Assembly (NCBI RefSeq): GCF_001598375.1 | Contig: NZ_BCYV01000008.1 | Span: forward strand, 62,001 to 126,000 | Direction: 5' to 3' | DNA: 64,000 bases | Source: Novosphingobium capsulatum NBRC 12533 | GTDB lineage: Bacteria; Pseudomonadota; Alphaproteobacteria; Sphingomonadales; Sphingomonadaceae | In this document: positions 1 through 10,203 of the stretch, piece after piece | Layout of the letters: the number at the start of each line of letters is the position of its first letter | How positions within the stretch are numbered: position 1 is the stretch's first letter | Program-made: the position numbers and the translations under genes | Notes under the pieces: generated by a model | What the model saw: the letters and a program-made list of their open reading frames with translations, nothing else | What the model was told of the DNA's origin: nothing | Database searches by the model: none

Positions 1-113
1 GTGTGGAAAAGTGATGGTTAGTTGGGTCGGAAACGGCATGGTTTGCTGGCCTTTTGCGCGCAAGGCGCCTAGGGCGGTTACTTTCCAGACAACGAAATGA
101 CAAAGCCACCATC

Positions 114-2891
114 GTGAGCGACGACACCCCGAACCTCGATCCCACCCCCGGCACGCCGGACCACGAATTCCAGCGGATCGACATCGTCGACGAAATGAAG
201 ACCAGCTACCTCGATTACGCGATGAGCGTGATCGTGGCGCGTGCGCTTCCCGATGTGCGCGACGGGTTGAAGCCGGTGCATCGCCGCATCTTGTGGACCA
301 GCCACGAGAACGGCTTCACCTCGACCAAGCCCTATCGCAAGTCTGCGCGTATCGTCGGCGATACCATGGGTAAGTATCACCCCCATGGCGACGCGGCGAT
401 TTACGACGCGCTGGCGCGCATGACCCAGGACTGGTCGATGCGCCTGCCGCTGATCGACGGCCAGGGCAACTTCGGCTCGATGGACCCCGATCCGCCAGCC
501 TCGATGCGCTATACCGAAGCGCGCCTGGCCAAGGTGTCGGACTCGCTGCTGGCCGATATCGACAAGGACACGGTCGACTTCCAGCCCAACTATGACGGGG
601 CGGAGCACGAGCCGCAGGTTCTGCCGGCGCGCTTCCCCAATCTGCTGGTCAATGGCGCCGGCGGCATCGCGGTAGGCATGGCCACCAACATTCCGCCGCA
701 CAATCTGGGCGAAGTGATCGACGGCTGCCTGGCCTATATGGACAACCCGTTGATCACGATCGACGAGCTGATCCAGATCATTCCCGGCCCCGATTTCCCC
801 ACCGCCCCGTTGATCCTGGGCGCCGCCGGTGCGCGCAAGGCCTATACCGAAGGCCGTGGATCGATCGTGATGCGCTGCCAGCACGAGGTGGAGGAAGGCC
901 GCGGTCGCGACGCCAACCGGCGCTCCATCGTGCTCACCTCGATCCCCTATCAGGTCGGCAAGTCCAACCTGGTCGAAAAGATTGCCGAGGCCGCCAAGGA
1001 CAAGCGGATCGAGGGCATTTCCGACATTCGCGATGAATCCAACCGCGAAGGCGTTCGCGTCGTGGTGGACTTGAAGCGCGATGCCTCGCCCGAGGTCGTG
1101 CTCAACCAGCTGTGGCGCAATACCCCGGCCCAATCCAACTTCCCGGCCAACATGCTCGCCATCCGTGGCGGGCGTCCGGAAATCCTGACCCTCAAGGATA
1201 TCATCGAAAGCTTCGTGCGCTTCCGCGAGGAAGTGATCACGCGGCGCACCAAGTTCGAGCTGAACAAGGCGCGCGACCGCGCCCACGTGTTGCTTGGCCT
1301 GGTGGTGGCGGTCACCAACCTCGATGAAGTGGTCAAGATCATCCGCGGCTCGGCCAATCCGGCGCTTGCCCGCGAGGCGCTGCTGGCCCGCGAATGGCCG
1401 ATGGGCGAAATCGCGCCCTATATCCGCCTGGTCGAGGCGATCGAGGACGACGCGGTTGCCGGCGAAGGCACCTATCGCCTCTCGGAAATCCAGGTCCGCG
1501 CGATCCTTGACCTGCGCCTGCACCGCCTGACGGCGCTGGGCCGCGACGAAATCGGCGAGGAACTGGAAAAGCTGGCCGCCGCGATCGCCGAATACCTGGC
1601 GATCCTGGCCGATCGCCAGAAGCTTTACGCCGTGATGCGCCAGGAACTGGTGGAAGTGCGCGCGGCCTATGCCACGCCGCGCCTGTCCCAGATCATGCCG
1701 GCCGCCGATGGCATCGACGATGAAGACCTGATCGAGCGTGAAGACATGGTCGTGACCGTCACGCTCGATGGCTATATCAAGCGCACGCCCCTTTCCACGT
1801 TCCGCGCCCAGGCGCGCGGCGGCAAGGGCCGCTCGGGCATGGCGACCAAGGAAGAGGATGCCGTCGCGACGATGTTCGTGGCCAGCACCCACACCCCGGT
1901 GCTGTTCTTCTCCACCGCCGGCAAGGTCTATCGCCTCAAGGTGTGGCGCCTGCCCGAAGGCGGCGCGGCCACCCGGGGCCGCCCGGTCGTCAATCTGCTG
2001 CCCGCGCTTGACCAGGGCGAAACGATCGCCGCCGTGCTGCCCTTGCCCGAAGACGAGGCCGAATGGGGCACGCTCAACGTCATGTTCGCCACGGCCAAGG
2101 GCAACGTACGCCGCAACGCGATGGATTCGTTCGCCAATATCCCGTCGAACGGCAAGTATGCCATGAAGTTCGAGGAAGATGCCGACGATCGCCTGATCGG
2201 TGTCGCGCTGCTGTCCGAAGGGGACGATGTGCTGCTGGCCAGTCGCGCCGGCAAGGCCATCCGTTTCCCGGCCGACGACGTGCGCGAGTTCCAGAGCCGC
2301 ACGTCCACCGGGGTGCGCGGCATGGCGCTCAAGGACGGGGACGAGGTCATCTCGCTGTCGATCCTGCATCGCGCCGGCGTCAAGGACCAGGACGAGCGCG
2401 AGGATTACCTGCGCTTTGCCCCGTGGAAGGCCGAGAAGGAAGGCGAGCCACAGATGAGCGCCGAACGCTACCAGGAACTGGTGGCCAAGGAGCAGTTCAT
2501 CCTCACGGTCTGCGCCAACGGCTATGGCAAGCTGTCTTCGGCCTATGAATATCGCCGTACCGGCCGCGGTGGCCAGGGCATTACCAACATTGACAACATC
2601 GGCCGCAATGGCCCGGTCGTCGCCAGCTTCCCCGCCTCGCAGGCCGACCAGCTGATGCTGGTGACCGACCAGGCCAAGCTGATCCGCCTGCCGCTTTCGT
2701 CGCTTCGCGTGATCGGGCGCGGATCGGCCGGCGTGCGCCTGTTCAACGTTTCGGGTGACGAGCACGTGGTGGGCGCGGTGCGCCTGGCCGAGCAGGACGC
2801 CGAAGACGGTGAAGGTGAAGCGATCGCGGACGAAGCAACCGGCGGCGACGCTGCCGAAAGCGATGGCGCAGAAGGCGGCGCTGACGAATGA
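114..2891 (+). CDS. gyrA: DNA gyrase subunit A
   Basis: Breakage-rejoining subunit of the type II topoisomerase that negatively supercoils DNA. The N-terminus has the GyrA hallmark [17 protein letters not shown] and the DGLKPVHRR motif. The catalytic tyrosine is in SMRYTEARL (about residue 133). The C-terminal beta-pinwheel carries a GyrA-box variant QARGGKG at 1809-1829 (consensus QRRGGKG), which favours gyrase over topoisomerase IV. The quinolone-determining loop reads [10 protein letters not shown]: Ala replaces E. coli Ser83, while Asp87 is kept. The C-terminus is an acidic, low-complexity tail. I chose GTG at 114 (925 aa); the frame stays open upstream to a TTG at 54, but that stretch looks unlike the family. 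The stop overlaps the next gene in an ATGA. Confidence 0.95.
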   Translation: MSDDTPNLDPTPGTPDHEFQRIDIVDEMKTSYLDYAMSVIVARALPDVRDGLKPVHRRILWTSHENGFTSTKPYRKSARIVGDTMGKYHPHGDAAIYDALARMTQDWSMRLPLIDGQGNFGSMDPDPPASMRYTEARLAKVSDSLLADIDKDTVDFQPNYDGAEHEPQVLPARFPNLLVNGAGGIAVGMATNIPPHNLGEVIDGCLAYMDNPLITIDELIQIIPGPDFPTAPLILGAAGARKAYTEGRGSIVMRCQHEVEEGRGRDANRRSIVLTSIPYQVGKSNLVEKIAEAAKDKRIEGISDIRDESNREGVRVVVDLKRDASPEVVLNQLWRNTPAQSNFPANMLAIRGGRPEILTLKDIIESFVRFREEVITRRTKFELNKARDRAHVLLGLVVAVTNLDEVVKIIRGSANPALAREALLAREWPMGEIAPYIRLVEAIEDDAVAGEGTYRLSEIQVRAILDLRLHRLTALGRDEIGEELEKLAAAIAEYLAILADRQKLYAVMRQELVEVRAAYATPRLSQIMPAADGIDDEDLIEREDMVVTVTLDGYIKRTPLSTFRAQARGGKGRSGMATKEEDAVATMFVASTHTPVLFFSTAGKVYRLKVWRLPEGGAATRGRPVVNLLPALDQGETIAAVLPLPEDEAEWGTLNVMFATAKGNVRRNAMDSFANIPSNGKYAMKFEEDADDRLIGVALLSEGDDVLLASRAGKAIRFPADDVREFQSRTSTGVRGMALKDGDEVISLSILHRAGVKDQDEREDYLRFAPWKAEKEGEPQMSAERYQELVAKEQFILTVCANGYGKLSSAYEYRRTGRGGQGITNIDNIGRNGPVVASFPASQADQLMLVTDQAKLIRLPLSSLRVIGRGSAGVRLFNVSGDEHVVGAVRLAEQDAEDGEGEAIADEATGGDAAESDGAEGGADE

Positions 2892-3238
2892 GCGGGCATC
2901 CCGTGATCGCCTACAAGGTGCTGACCGCGCCGCAGCGCGCCGAACTGGAACAGGGTTCGTTCGGCGGCGCGCCGGTCGATCTGGCCGATGGCTATATCCA
3001 CATGTCCACGGACGATCAGCTGACCGTTACCGTGGACAAGCACTTTGCCGGGCAGGATGACCTGCATGTGGCCGCCATCGACCTGTCGGGCTTTGGCGAA
3101 ACCCTGAAATGGGAAGTGTCACGCGGCGGGGCGCTGTTTCCCCATCTCTATGCCCCGTTGCCGCTGGCCGCGGTGGTGGCGATGGAGCCGCTTTCGCGGC
3201 AAAGCGATGGCAGTGTGGCGCTGCCGCGGGCGCGCTGA
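2888..3238 (+). CDS. DUF952 family protein
   Basis: Small cytosolic protein of 116 aa in the DUF952 family, whose biochemical role is unknown. Recognisable family signatures are AYKVLT near the start, DGYIHMST around residues 35-42, and LKWEVSRGGALFPHLYAPL in the C-terminal third. It starts inside the gyrA stop (ATGA overlap) and ends only 3 bases before the trmFO start, so it is almost certainly translated from the gyrA transcript. The conserved His in YIHMST and the Arg-Gly-Gly-Ala segment are the usual conserved positions, but I cannot assign an activity. Confidence 0.88.
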   Translation: MSGHPVIAYKVLTAPQRAELEQGSFGGAPVDLADGYIHMSTDDQLTVTVDKHFAGQDDLHVAAIDLSGFGETLKWEVSRGGALFPHLYAPLPLAAVVAMEPLSRQSDGSVALPRAR

Positions 3239-3241
3239 ACG

Positions 3242-4579
3242 ATGACGCACCAGATTCACATCATCGGCGGCGGCATGGCCGGCAGCGAGGCTGCCTGGCA
3301 ACTCGCCCGGCGTGGCTTTCGCGTGCGGCTTTCGGAAATGCGCGGCAGCGGCGAAACCACCGCCGCGCATCAGGGCGATGGGCTGGCCGAACTGGTCTGC
3401 TCCAACTCGTTCCGCTCGGACGATGACGAAAAGAACGCAGTAGGCCTGCTGCATCACGAGATGCGCCGCTGCGACAGCCTGATCATGGCCGCCGCCGACA
3501 AGGCGCGCGTGCCCGCCGGCTCTGCCCTGGCGGTGGACCGCGACGTATTCTCGGCCGCCGTCGAAGCGGCGCTGCGCGAACTGCCCAACCTGGAAGTGGT
3601 GCGCGAACGCGTCGATGCCCTGCCTGCCGAGGGCATGACCATCGTGGCCACCGGGCCGCTGACCGCTGCGTCGCTCGCCAGCAGCATCGGCACCGCCACG
3701 GGCGCGGAAAGCCTGGCGTTCTTCGATGCCATTGCCCCCATCGTCTATCATGATTCGATCGACATGGACGTGTGCTGGATGGCGAGCCGCTGGGACAAGG
3801 CCGCCGGCCCGGAAAGCACCGGCAAGGACTATATCAACTGCCCGATGAACAAGGAGCAGTACCAGGCATTTCGCCAGGGCCTGCTCGATGGTGACAAGAC
3901 CGTGTTCAAGGAATGGGAGGCCAACACCCCCTATTTCGACGGCTGCATGCCGATCGAGGTGATGGCCGAACGCGGCGAGGACACGCTCCGCTTTGGCCCG
4001 ATGAAGCCGGTTGGCCTGGACGATCCGCGCACCGGCCGCTGGCCCTATGCCGTGGTGCAGCTGCGCCAGGACAACAAGCTGGGCACGCTGTGGAACATGG
4101 TGGGCTTCCAGACCAAGCTCAAGCATGCCGAACAGGTGCGCCTGTTCCGCACCATTCCCGGCTTGGAAAACGCCGAATTTGCGCGCCTGGGCGGCTTGCA
4201 CCGCAATACGTTCATCCACTCGCCCACGCTGCTCGACCGGCAGCTGCGCCTGAAATCAGCGCCGCGCATCCGCTTTGCCGGGCAGATCACCGGCTGCGAG
4301 GGCTATGTCGAAAGCGCGTCGGTGGGGATGCTGGCGGGCCTGATGGCAGCGGCAGAACTGGCCGGCCGGCCGTGGACGCCGCCGCCGGTAACCACGGCGC
4401 TGGGCGCCCTGCTCGGCCACATCACCGGGGACGCTGAAGCCGACACCTATCAGCCGATGAACGTGAACTTCGGGCTGTTTCCGCCGGTCGATCCATCGGT
4501 GAAGAAAAAAGTGCGCAAGGAAGCCTATACCACGCGCGCCAAGGCCGATTTTGGGCCTTGGCTTGAGACGTTGGCGTAA
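3242..4579 (+). CDS. trmFO: tRNA (uracil-5-)-methyltransferase TrmFO (folate/FAD dependent)
   Basis: Flavoprotein that methylates U54 in the T-loop of tRNA using methylenetetrahydrofolate. The N-terminus has the FAD dinucleotide fold [23 protein letters not shown] puts a cysteine at residue 53, equivalent to the catalytic Cys53 described for the Bacillus enzyme. [12 protein letters not shown] supplies the second conserved cysteine. [19 protein letters not shown] is the C-terminal FAD-contacting segment. Its 445 aa match the family. It is the third gene of the gyrA run. Early DNA reads directly into start ATG; no separate promoter is evident. The gene ends at an inverted-repeat element facing the convergent acyl-CoA dehydrogenase gene. 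Confidence 0.95.
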   Translation: MTHQIHIIGGGMAGSEAAWQLARRGFRVRLSEMRGSGETTAAHQGDGLAELVCSNSFRSDDDEKNAVGLLHHEMRRCDSLIMAAADKARVPAGSALAVDRDVFSAAVEAALRELPNLEVVRERVDALPAEGMTIVATGPLTAASLASSIGTATGAESLAFFDAIAPIVYHDSIDMDVCWMASRWDKAAGPESTGKDYINCPMNKEQYQAFRQGLLDGDKTVFKEWEANTPYFDGCMPIEVMAERGEDTLRFGPMKPVGLDDPRTGRWPYAVVQLRQDNKLGTLWNMVGFQTKLKHAEQVRLFRTIPGLENAEFARLGGLHRNTFIHSPTLLDRQLRLKSAPRIRFAGQITGCEGYVESASVGMLAGLMAAAELAGRPWTPPPVTTALGALLGHITGDAEADTYQPMNVNFGLFPPVDPSVKKKVRKEAYTTRAKADFGPWLETLA

Positions 4580-4691
4580 GGCTTCCACCACCCCCACCCC
4601 CTCCTCTAAAGAGGATGGGGCTTTCAGATCAATGCCTTACCTCCCCCTCCTCTTCAGAGGAGGGGGTCGGGGGGGTGGTGCGAAGCCTTAC
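4576..4691. repeat. C/G-rich double-hairpin palindromic repeat between convergent genes
   Basis: The 119-base gap between convergent genes is a large imperfect palindrome. The outer arms are 4576-4607 and 4656-4691; each begins or ends with GTAAGGCTTC-type sequence and a CCACCACCCCC tract. Inside is a perfect 11-bp hairpin, CCCCCTCCTCT at 4643-4653 and AGAGGAGGGGG at 4656-4666, and a shorter imperfect one at 4597-4620. It looks like a dispersed REP-type element and probably also stops transcription from both sides. Its copy number elsewhere cannot be seen from here. Confidence 0.8.
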
Positions 4692-4698
4692 CCAAGCC

Positions 4699-6489
4699 TC
4701 AGAAAGCTTCCTCGGCAAAGTCCATGACCGAGCCCTTGCCGGCCTTGATCGCCAGGTACAGCGAGGCCGACTGCGGCAGCAGCTTTTCATAGAAGAAGCG
4801 CGCGGTGTCGATCTTGGCCTTGTAGAACGCCGCTTCGCCAGTGCCCGACATCAGCTCGCGCGAGGCAAGCTTGGTGGCCTTGGCAAAGCAATAGGCCATG
4901 GCGACCAGGCCCATCAGGCGCAGATAGTCGGTTGCCGCCGCGCCGCCTTCCTCAGGGTCTTTCATGCCACGTTCGGCGATGATTGCGGTTGCACCCTGCA
5001 GCGCTTCGAAGGCGCGCTTGAGGCCGGCAACCATCTTGCCGATCGCCGGATCTTCCAGGTTGGCGTCGATGAAATCGCTGACCGGATGGAAGAAGCTGCG
5101 CAGATAGCGGCCCATTTCGGCGGGCAGCTTGCGGCCCACCAGGTCAAGCGCCTGGATGCCGTTGGTGCCTTCATAGAGCATGGCGATGCGCGCATCGCGC
5201 ATATACTGCTCCACCCCGCTTTCGCGAATGAAGCCATGACCGCCATAACACTGCACGGCAAGGCTCGCGCTTTCGAGGCCCAGGTCGGTGAACATCGCCT
5301 TGACCACCGGGGTCATCAGCGCAACGAAGTCCGACGCGCGCTGGCGCTGTTCCGGCTCTGCCCCATGCTTTTCGGCATCGAGCGCGCGGGCGACCCACGC
5401 GGAAACGCCACGGCAGCCTTCGTTCCACGCGCGCATGGTCAGCAGCATGCGCCGCACATCGGGATGCACGATGATCGGATCGGCCGGCTTGTCGGGATGC
5501 TTGGTGCCCGACAGCGAGCGGCCCTGGAGGCGATCCTTGGTGTACCACACGGCCGACTGATAGGCAGCCTCGCCAATGCCCAGGCCCTGGATGCCCACGC
5601 CCACGCGCTCGGCATTCATCATCGTGAACATGGCTTCGAGGCCGCGATGCGGTTCGCCCACCAGCCAACCCTTGGCATCTTCGAACAGCATCTGGCACGT
5701 GGCCGACGCCTTGAGGCCCATCTTGTGCTCGATCGCGGTGCAGCGCGCACCGTTGCGCACCGACGGGTTGCCATCGGCATCGGGCAGGTACTTGGGCACC
5801 AGGAACAGGCTGATGCCCTTCACGCCCTTGGGCGCATCGGGCAGGCGCGCCAGCACGAGGTGGACGATGTTGGTCGTCAGGTCATGCTCGCCAGCCGAGA
5901 TGAAGATCTTGGCGCCAGACAGCTTGTAGCTGCCATCCTCGCCCGGTTCAGCGCGGGTGCGCAGCAGGCCAAGGTCGGTGCCACAGTGCGGCTCGGTCAG
6001 GCACATGGTGCCCGACCATTCGCCGCTGACCATCTTGGGCAGGTATTCCTGCTTGAGCGTGTCGTTGGCATAGACGGTGAGCGCGGCGATGGCGCCGTTG
6101 GTGAGGCCGGGATAGAGGCTGAACGACACGTTGGTGGCGCAGATCATCTCTTCCACCAGCTTGCCCACGGCCTCGGGCGCGCCCTGCCCGCCCCATTCCG
6201 GCGGCAGGACAAGAGCGTTCCAACCGCCCTCGGTAAAGGCCTTGTAGGCCTCGATAAAGCCCTTGGGCGTGCGGACCACGCCGTTTTCCAGGGTGCAGCC
6301 TTCCTCATCGCCGCTGCGGTTCAAAGGCAGCAGCACGTCCTGGCACAGCTTGGCGGCTTCAGACAGCACGGCCTCAGTCAGGTCAGGCGTGAAATCAGCA
6401 AGCGCGGGAATGTCACCAAAGCCGTCGTCGGTGTGCAATTCGTTGAGCACGAAGCGCATGTCGCGCAGGGGAGCGGTATAGATCTGCAT
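4699..6489 (-). CDS. Acyl-CoA dehydrogenase (long, FadE-like)
   Basis: FAD-dependent enzyme for the first oxidation step of fatty-acid (or related) beta-oxidation, 596 aa. This is the long subclass with an extra C-terminal domain that includes FadE-type and DmdC-type enzymes. It starts MQIYTAPLRDMRF, then has CLTEPHCGTDLG (flavin/substrate motif) and MLYEGTNGIQALDL, which holds the expected catalytic glutamate. ATG 6489 was chosen because AGGAG precedes it and this N-terminus fits the family; an upstream ATG at 6504 lacks support. It is the last gene of a thiolase / FadN-like / dehydrogenase operon, 15 bases after its neighbour. Substrate chain length cannot be told from sequence. Confidence 0.93.
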   Translation of the reverse strand: MQIYTAPLRDMRFVLNELHTDDGFGDIPALADFTPDLTEAVLSEAAKLCQDVLLPLNRSGDEEGCTLENGVVRTPKGFIEAYKAFTEGGWNALVLPPEWGGQGAPEAVGKLVEEMICATNVSFSLYPGLTNGAIAALTVYANDTLKQEYLPKMVSGEWSGTMCLTEPHCGTDLGLLRTRAEPGEDGSYKLSGAKIFISAGEHDLTTNIVHLVLARLPDAPKGVKGISLFLVPKYLPDADGNPSVRNGARCTAIEHKMGLKASATCQMLFEDAKGWLVGEPHRGLEAMFTMMNAERVGVGIQGLGIGEAAYQSAVWYTKDRLQGRSLSGTKHPDKPADPIIVHPDVRRMLLTMRAWNEGCRGVSAWVARALDAEKHGAEPEQRQRASDFVALMTPVVKAMFTDLGLESASLAVQCYGGHGFIRESGVEQYMRDARIAMLYEGTNGIQALDLVGRKLPAEMGRYLRSFFHPVSDFIDANLEDPAIGKMVAGLKRAFEALQGATAIIAERGMKDPEEGGAAATDYLRLMGLVAMAYCFAKATKLASRELMSGTGEAAFYKAKIDTARFFYEKLLPQSASLYLAIKAGKGSVMDFAEEAF

Positions 6490-6504
6490 GGCAAATCTCC
6501 TCAA

Positions 6505-8838
6505 TCAGTTGCGAAGCGGCTTGCCGGTCTTGAGCATATGCTCAATCCGGGCCTGTGTCGCGGGGTTACGGACGAGGCTGGTGAATTCCCGGCGTTCGGC
6601 AGCCAGCAGTTCATCCTCGGTCACGGTATCGATCAGGTCAGCATCGCCGCCGGTCAAGATGCGCGCAAGGGCACCCGATACCACCTCGTCATGCGAGGTG
6701 GCCATGCCGCGGGCGCGGAAGCCCTGCACCGCCATGTCGAGCGCGGCCTTGCCACCGGCACCCGGCAGGCGGAACACCGGCGGTTCGGGCGGCTGATAGC
6801 CTTCAGCCAGGGCCAGAACGCGGGCCTTGGCATCGGCCAGAAGACGATCACGGTTCATCGTCACCTGGTCGGTCGGGCGCAGGAAGCCGAGTTCGATCGC
6901 CTGGGCGGCCGACTTGGACACCGTGGCGGTCGACACCGTTTCGAACACCTTGGCCACGGCCGGCATCGGCCCCTTGGGCAGCGCCGGATTGTGCCGCCAG
7001 CGATCGAGCAGTTCGCCATTGCCGCCCCAGCCCGGCACGAGGCCGACACCGCATTCGACCAAGCCGATATAGCTTTCGGCGTGCGCCTGGATGGCGTCGC
7101 AATGCAGCAGGACTTCGCAGCCGCCGCCCAGCGCCATCCCCGATGGCGCGCCGACCACCGGGAACGGCGCATACTTGAGCGCCTTCATCGCCTGCTGGCC
7201 ACCGGCAACGAGCTTTTCGATCTCGCCCCAAGCGGCGATGTTCATGGCGAACAGCGCCAGGCCCAGGTTGGCACCCGCCGAGAAGTGGCTGCCTTCGTTG
7301 TAGATCACCAGGCCCTTGAACTTTTCCGCCACCAACGGAATGGCCTGGCCGATCAGCTTCATCACCTCGGCATCGAGCGCGTTCATCTTGCCGGTGAATT
7401 CCAGCGCGGCAACGCCATCGCCAACGTCCCAGAGCGCGGCAGAGGCGGTCTTGAGCAGGGGCTTGGCGGCCAGCTTGATGTCTTCGAGCAGCACCACACC
7501 CGCGGCATGCGCCACATCGTGGTATTCCCCATCAAGGCCCAGCGCCTGGCGCTTGCCCGCTTCGACCCTATAGAACGGGCGACCAGCAGCGAGTTCGACG
7601 ATGGCCGGAACCGGCTTGCCTTCGGCCTTGAGGCGTTCGGCAAAGGCGGCCGTGCCGAGCTTGTCGATCAGTTCGAACGGGCCTGACTTCCAGTTGTAGC
7701 CCAGCTTCATCGCCACATCGATGGCAACGATATCGTCAGACGCGCTGGGGACGAGCGACGCGGCATAGGACAGCGTCGGCGCCAGCACGGCCCAGGCATA
7801 GGCACCCAGCTTGCCGGGCAGGCCAACCAGCGCCTTGAGATCCTTGAACACGGCGCCGGGCAGCGATGGCGGCTTGGCGGCAGCGCGGTATTCGCCGGTG
7901 GCCAGATCGATCGCTTCCTTGCGCTTGCCCGCCTCGCGGTTGAGGCGATAGAAACCGCCCTTGCCCTTGCGCCCGGTATAGCCATCGGCGATCATCTTCA
8001 TGATCAGCGGATGATCGATCGCGATGGCGCGATAGGCATCATCTTCCGGCAGCGTGGCGGTAAGGCTCGCCTTCAAGTGCGGCATCAGATCGATGCCGAC
8101 CAGGTCAACCAGGCCGAACACGCCGGTCTTGGGCACGCCCATCGGCTTGCCCACCACGGCATCGGCTTCTTCCACGCTCAGCCCCAGATCGATCGCGGCG
8201 TTGATCGCCTGCTGGATCCAGAACGTGCCGACACGGTTGGCCAGAAAGCCTGGCGTATCCTTGGCGCGCACCACGGTCTTGCCCAGCGCGCGATCGGCAA
8301 AATCGCTGACCCGCGCCACCAGAGCAGCATCGCTGGCTGGCCCCGCCACCACTTCAAGCAGGCGCATGTAGCGCGGCGGGTTGAAGAAGTGCGTGATCAG
8401 GAAATCACGGGCAAAGCCTTCGCCGCGCCCGGCGATCAGCTGTTCGAGCGGGATCGTCGACGTGTTGGACGAAACCGCCGTGCCGGGGCGGCGCACGCCT
8501 TCGAGCTTTTCATAGAGCGCGTGCTTGAGATCGAGCCGTTCGACAATCGCTTCGATCACCCAGTCGCACTCGGCAACGCGGGGCAGATCGTCTTCGATAT
8601 TGCCAACCTCGACCAGCTTGGCGGCGCGCTTGCTCATGAACGCCGCCGGCTCGGCCTTGGCCAGGCGATCGAGCGCGCCCTGGGCCACCGCATTGCGGTC
8701 GGCCGGATCGCGCACGATGTCGAGCAGCAGCACCGGCACGCCGGCGTTGGCCACCTGGGCGGCGATGCCGGCGCCCATGGTGCCCGCGCCGATGACGCAG
8801 ACCTTCCTGATGGACTCGCTGTGGGTTGCCTCTGGCAT
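6505..8838 (-). CDS. Bifunctional 3-hydroxyacyl-CoA dehydrogenase / enoyl-CoA hydratase (FadN-like)
   Basis: Performs hydration of the enoyl-CoA and oxidation of the 3-hydroxyacyl-CoA, 777 aa. The NAD-binding fold CVIGAGTMGAGIAAQV lies at residues 11-26, followed by the dehydrogenase domain (HFFNPPRYM, KDTPGFLANR). The hydratase/isomerase domain is C-terminal (GMALGGGCEVLLHCDA, then VECGVGLVPGWGG). This dehydrogenase-first order matches FadN rather than FadB, where the hydratase comes first. ATG 8838 sits in an ATGA overlap with the thiolase stop and is preceded by GGAGG. Gene content (FadN, FadA, FadE types) parallels the Bacillus fadNAE operon, though the order here is thiolase first. Confidence 0.92.
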   Translation of the reverse strand: MPEATHSESIRKVCVIGAGTMGAGIAAQVANAGVPVLLLDIVRDPADRNAVAQGALDRLAKAEPAAFMSKRAAKLVEVGNIEDDLPRVAECDWVIEAIVERLDLKHALYEKLEGVRRPGTAVSSNTSTIPLEQLIAGRGEGFARDFLITHFFNPPRYMRLLEVVAGPASDAALVARVSDFADRALGKTVVRAKDTPGFLANRVGTFWIQQAINAAIDLGLSVEEADAVVGKPMGVPKTGVFGLVDLVGIDLMPHLKASLTATLPEDDAYRAIAIDHPLIMKMIADGYTGRKGKGGFYRLNREAGKRKEAIDLATGEYRAAAKPPSLPGAVFKDLKALVGLPGKLGAYAWAVLAPTLSYAASLVPSASDDIVAIDVAMKLGYNWKSGPFELIDKLGTAAFAERLKAEGKPVPAIVELAAGRPFYRVEAGKRQALGLDGEYHDVAHAAGVVLLEDIKLAAKPLLKTASAALWDVGDGVAALEFTGKMNALDAEVMKLIGQAIPLVAEKFKGLVIYNEGSHFSAGANLGLALFAMNIAAWGEIEKLVAGGQQAMKALKYAPFPVVGAPSGMALGGGCEVLLHCDAIQAHAESYIGLVECGVGLVPGWGGNGELLDRWRHNPALPKGPMPAVAKVFETVSTATVSKSAAQAIELGFLRPTDQVTMNRDRLLADAKARVLALAEGYQPPEPPVFRLPGAGGKAALDMAVQGFRARGMATSHDEVVSGALARILTGGDADLIDTVTEDELLAAERREFTSLVRNPATQARIEHMLKTGKPLRN

Positions 8839-9971
8839 CAGATCGCCTCCAGAACCGTGGCGATGCCCTGGCCGCCGCCGATGCACTGCGTGGCGAGCGC
8901 ATACTTGCCGCCCGTGCGCTGCAACAGGCTGGCCGCCTTGCCGACGATGCGCGCGCCAGTGGCGCCCAGCGGGTGGCCCAGCGCGATCGCGCCGCCATCC
9001 AGGTTGATCTTCGCCTGATCGAGGCCAAGATCGGCAATGCAGGCCAGCGCCTGGCTGGCAAAGGCTTCGTTCAGCTCGATCACATCGAGATCGGACACGG
9101 AAATGCCGGCACGCTCCAGCGCCTTGCGGCTGGATTCGACCGGGCCGATGCCCATGATTTCCGGCGCGCAGCCGGAAATGGCCATGGCCTTGATCCGCGC
9201 CAGAATGGGCAGGCCATGGGCGCGGGCATAGTCTTCGCTCGCCACGATCACCGCGCTCGCGCCATCGGTCAGCGGCGAGGACGTGCCGGCCGTGACCGTA
9301 CCGGTGGCGCTGAACGCGGGCTTGAGCCCAGCGAGGGTTTCGGCGGTGGTGCCGGGGCGCGGGCAGCCATCGGTATCGACGAGGCCAGCCTTGGTTTCGA
9401 TGCCGACGATCTCGTCCTTGAGCTTGCCAGCGGCGATGGCAGCAGCAGCCTTGTCCTGGCTGGCGACGGCGAAGGCTTCCTGTGCCTGGCGCGACAGGCC
9501 ATACTGGCTGGCGAGGTTTTCGGCGGTGTCGCCCATGCCGATATAGGCCTGGCTGGCCTTGGCCAGGGCCGGATTGGGCAGCGGGTTGAAGCCCATCATC
9601 GGCACCCGGCTCATCGATTCGACCCCGGCGGCGATGAACAGCTCACCCGCGCCGGCTGCGATCTGGCCCACGGCATAGTGGATCGCGCTCATCGACGAAC
9701 CGCAGAAGCGGTTGACCGTCATGCCGCCGACCGAACGCGGCAGGCCGGCAATCATGCCGATCAGGCGCGCGACGTTAAAGCCCTGTTCGCCTTCGGGAAA
9801 AGCGCAGCCGACGATCAGATCCTCGATCGCGGCGGCGTCAATGCCGGTGCGCTGGACCAGCGCCTTGACCACAGCCGCGGCAAGATCGTCGGGCCGGGTA
9901 CGGGCAAGCGCGCCCTTGCCGGCAAGGTGGAACGGTGACCGGGCATATCCGGCAATGACCGCATTCGGCAT
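8838..9971 (-). CDS. Acetyl-CoA C-acyltransferase (thiolase)
   Basis: Thiolytic cleavage of 3-ketoacyl-CoA, the last step of beta-oxidation, 377 aa. The nucleophilic cysteine is in VNRFCGSSMSAIHYA, the histidine in LGHPLGATGARI, and the second cysteine in ATQCIGGGQG. It is first in a three-gene operon and its stop overlaps the start of the FadN-like gene. The start is uncertain: ATG 9971 (MPNAVIAGYARSPF) looks like the family N-terminus but has its GAGG 12 bases away; ATG 9983 would have GAGG immediately adjacent. With the fused dehydrogenase/hydratase it probably forms a trifunctional-type complex. Confidence 0.92.
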   Translation of the reverse strand: MPNAVIAGYARSPFHLAGKGALARTRPDDLAAAVVKALVQRTGIDAAAIEDLIVGCAFPEGEQGFNVARLIGMIAGLPRSVGGMTVNRFCGSSMSAIHYAVGQIAAGAGELFIAAGVESMSRVPMMGFNPLPNPALAKASQAYIGMGDTAENLASQYGLSRQAQEAFAVASQDKAAAAIAAGKLKDEIVGIETKAGLVDTDGCPRPGTTAETLAGLKPAFSATGTVTAGTSSPLTDGASAVIVASEDYARAHGLPILARIKAMAISGCAPEIMGIGPVESSRKALERAGISVSDLDVIELNEAFASQALACIADLGLDQAKINLDGGAIALGHPLGATGARIVGKAASLLQRTGGKYALATQCIGGGQGIATVLEAI

Positions 9972-10056
9972 GATTTCTGGCATCCTCGTCAGGTGGGGCA
10001 GCTGCCGCCTGTGCCTCCGATACCACGGAATCACCCTTGGCGCTGCTTTCGTCCGT

Positions 10057-10096
10057 AATGGTGCTCAACTTTCCCTATACGTCAACCAAAATTTGG
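10057..10096 (-). promoter_or_regulatory. Candidate promoter/operator of the beta-oxidation operon
   Basis: Within the 232-base gap between the divergent thiolase and DUF2147 genes there is a perfect dyad CCAAAATTTGG (10086-10096). Immediately next to it on the minus strand is TTGACG (10080-10085), a fair -35 box for leftward transcription. The -10 region is unclear: a 17-base spacer gives ACCATT and a 19-base spacer, as in MerR-controlled promoters, gives CATTAC. A nearby MerR gene makes the latter attractive but unproven. Confidence 0.35.
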
Positions 10097-10203
10097 GGCA
10101 TAGAGTGAGTCGCACACCGGCAAAGGCAAGAAAGGCCGGGTGATAACCGGATACCGAAACGCACGAGGCGCGCTTTGGGTTCTTGGGTCGAGGATGAAGA
10201 ACG

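Noticed and set aside
78..2765. 895-codon minus-strand frame across gyrA
   Set aside because: Shadow of gyrA on the other strand; composition is His/Asp/Arg/Gly-rich with no recognisable family.
114..2891. First gene as ParC (topoisomerase IV subunit A)
   Set aside because: The [13 protein letters not shown] start, [14 protein letters not shown] loop and GyrA-box variant are GyrA features; alphaproteobacterial ParC has a different N-terminus.
4615..7686. Very long plus-strand open frame (over 1000 codons) opposite the acyl-CoA dehydrogenase and FadN-like genes
   Set aside because: It is an antisense shadow typical of high-GC DNA; its translation is His/Gly/Arg-rich without domains, while the opposite strand encodes two clear enzymes.
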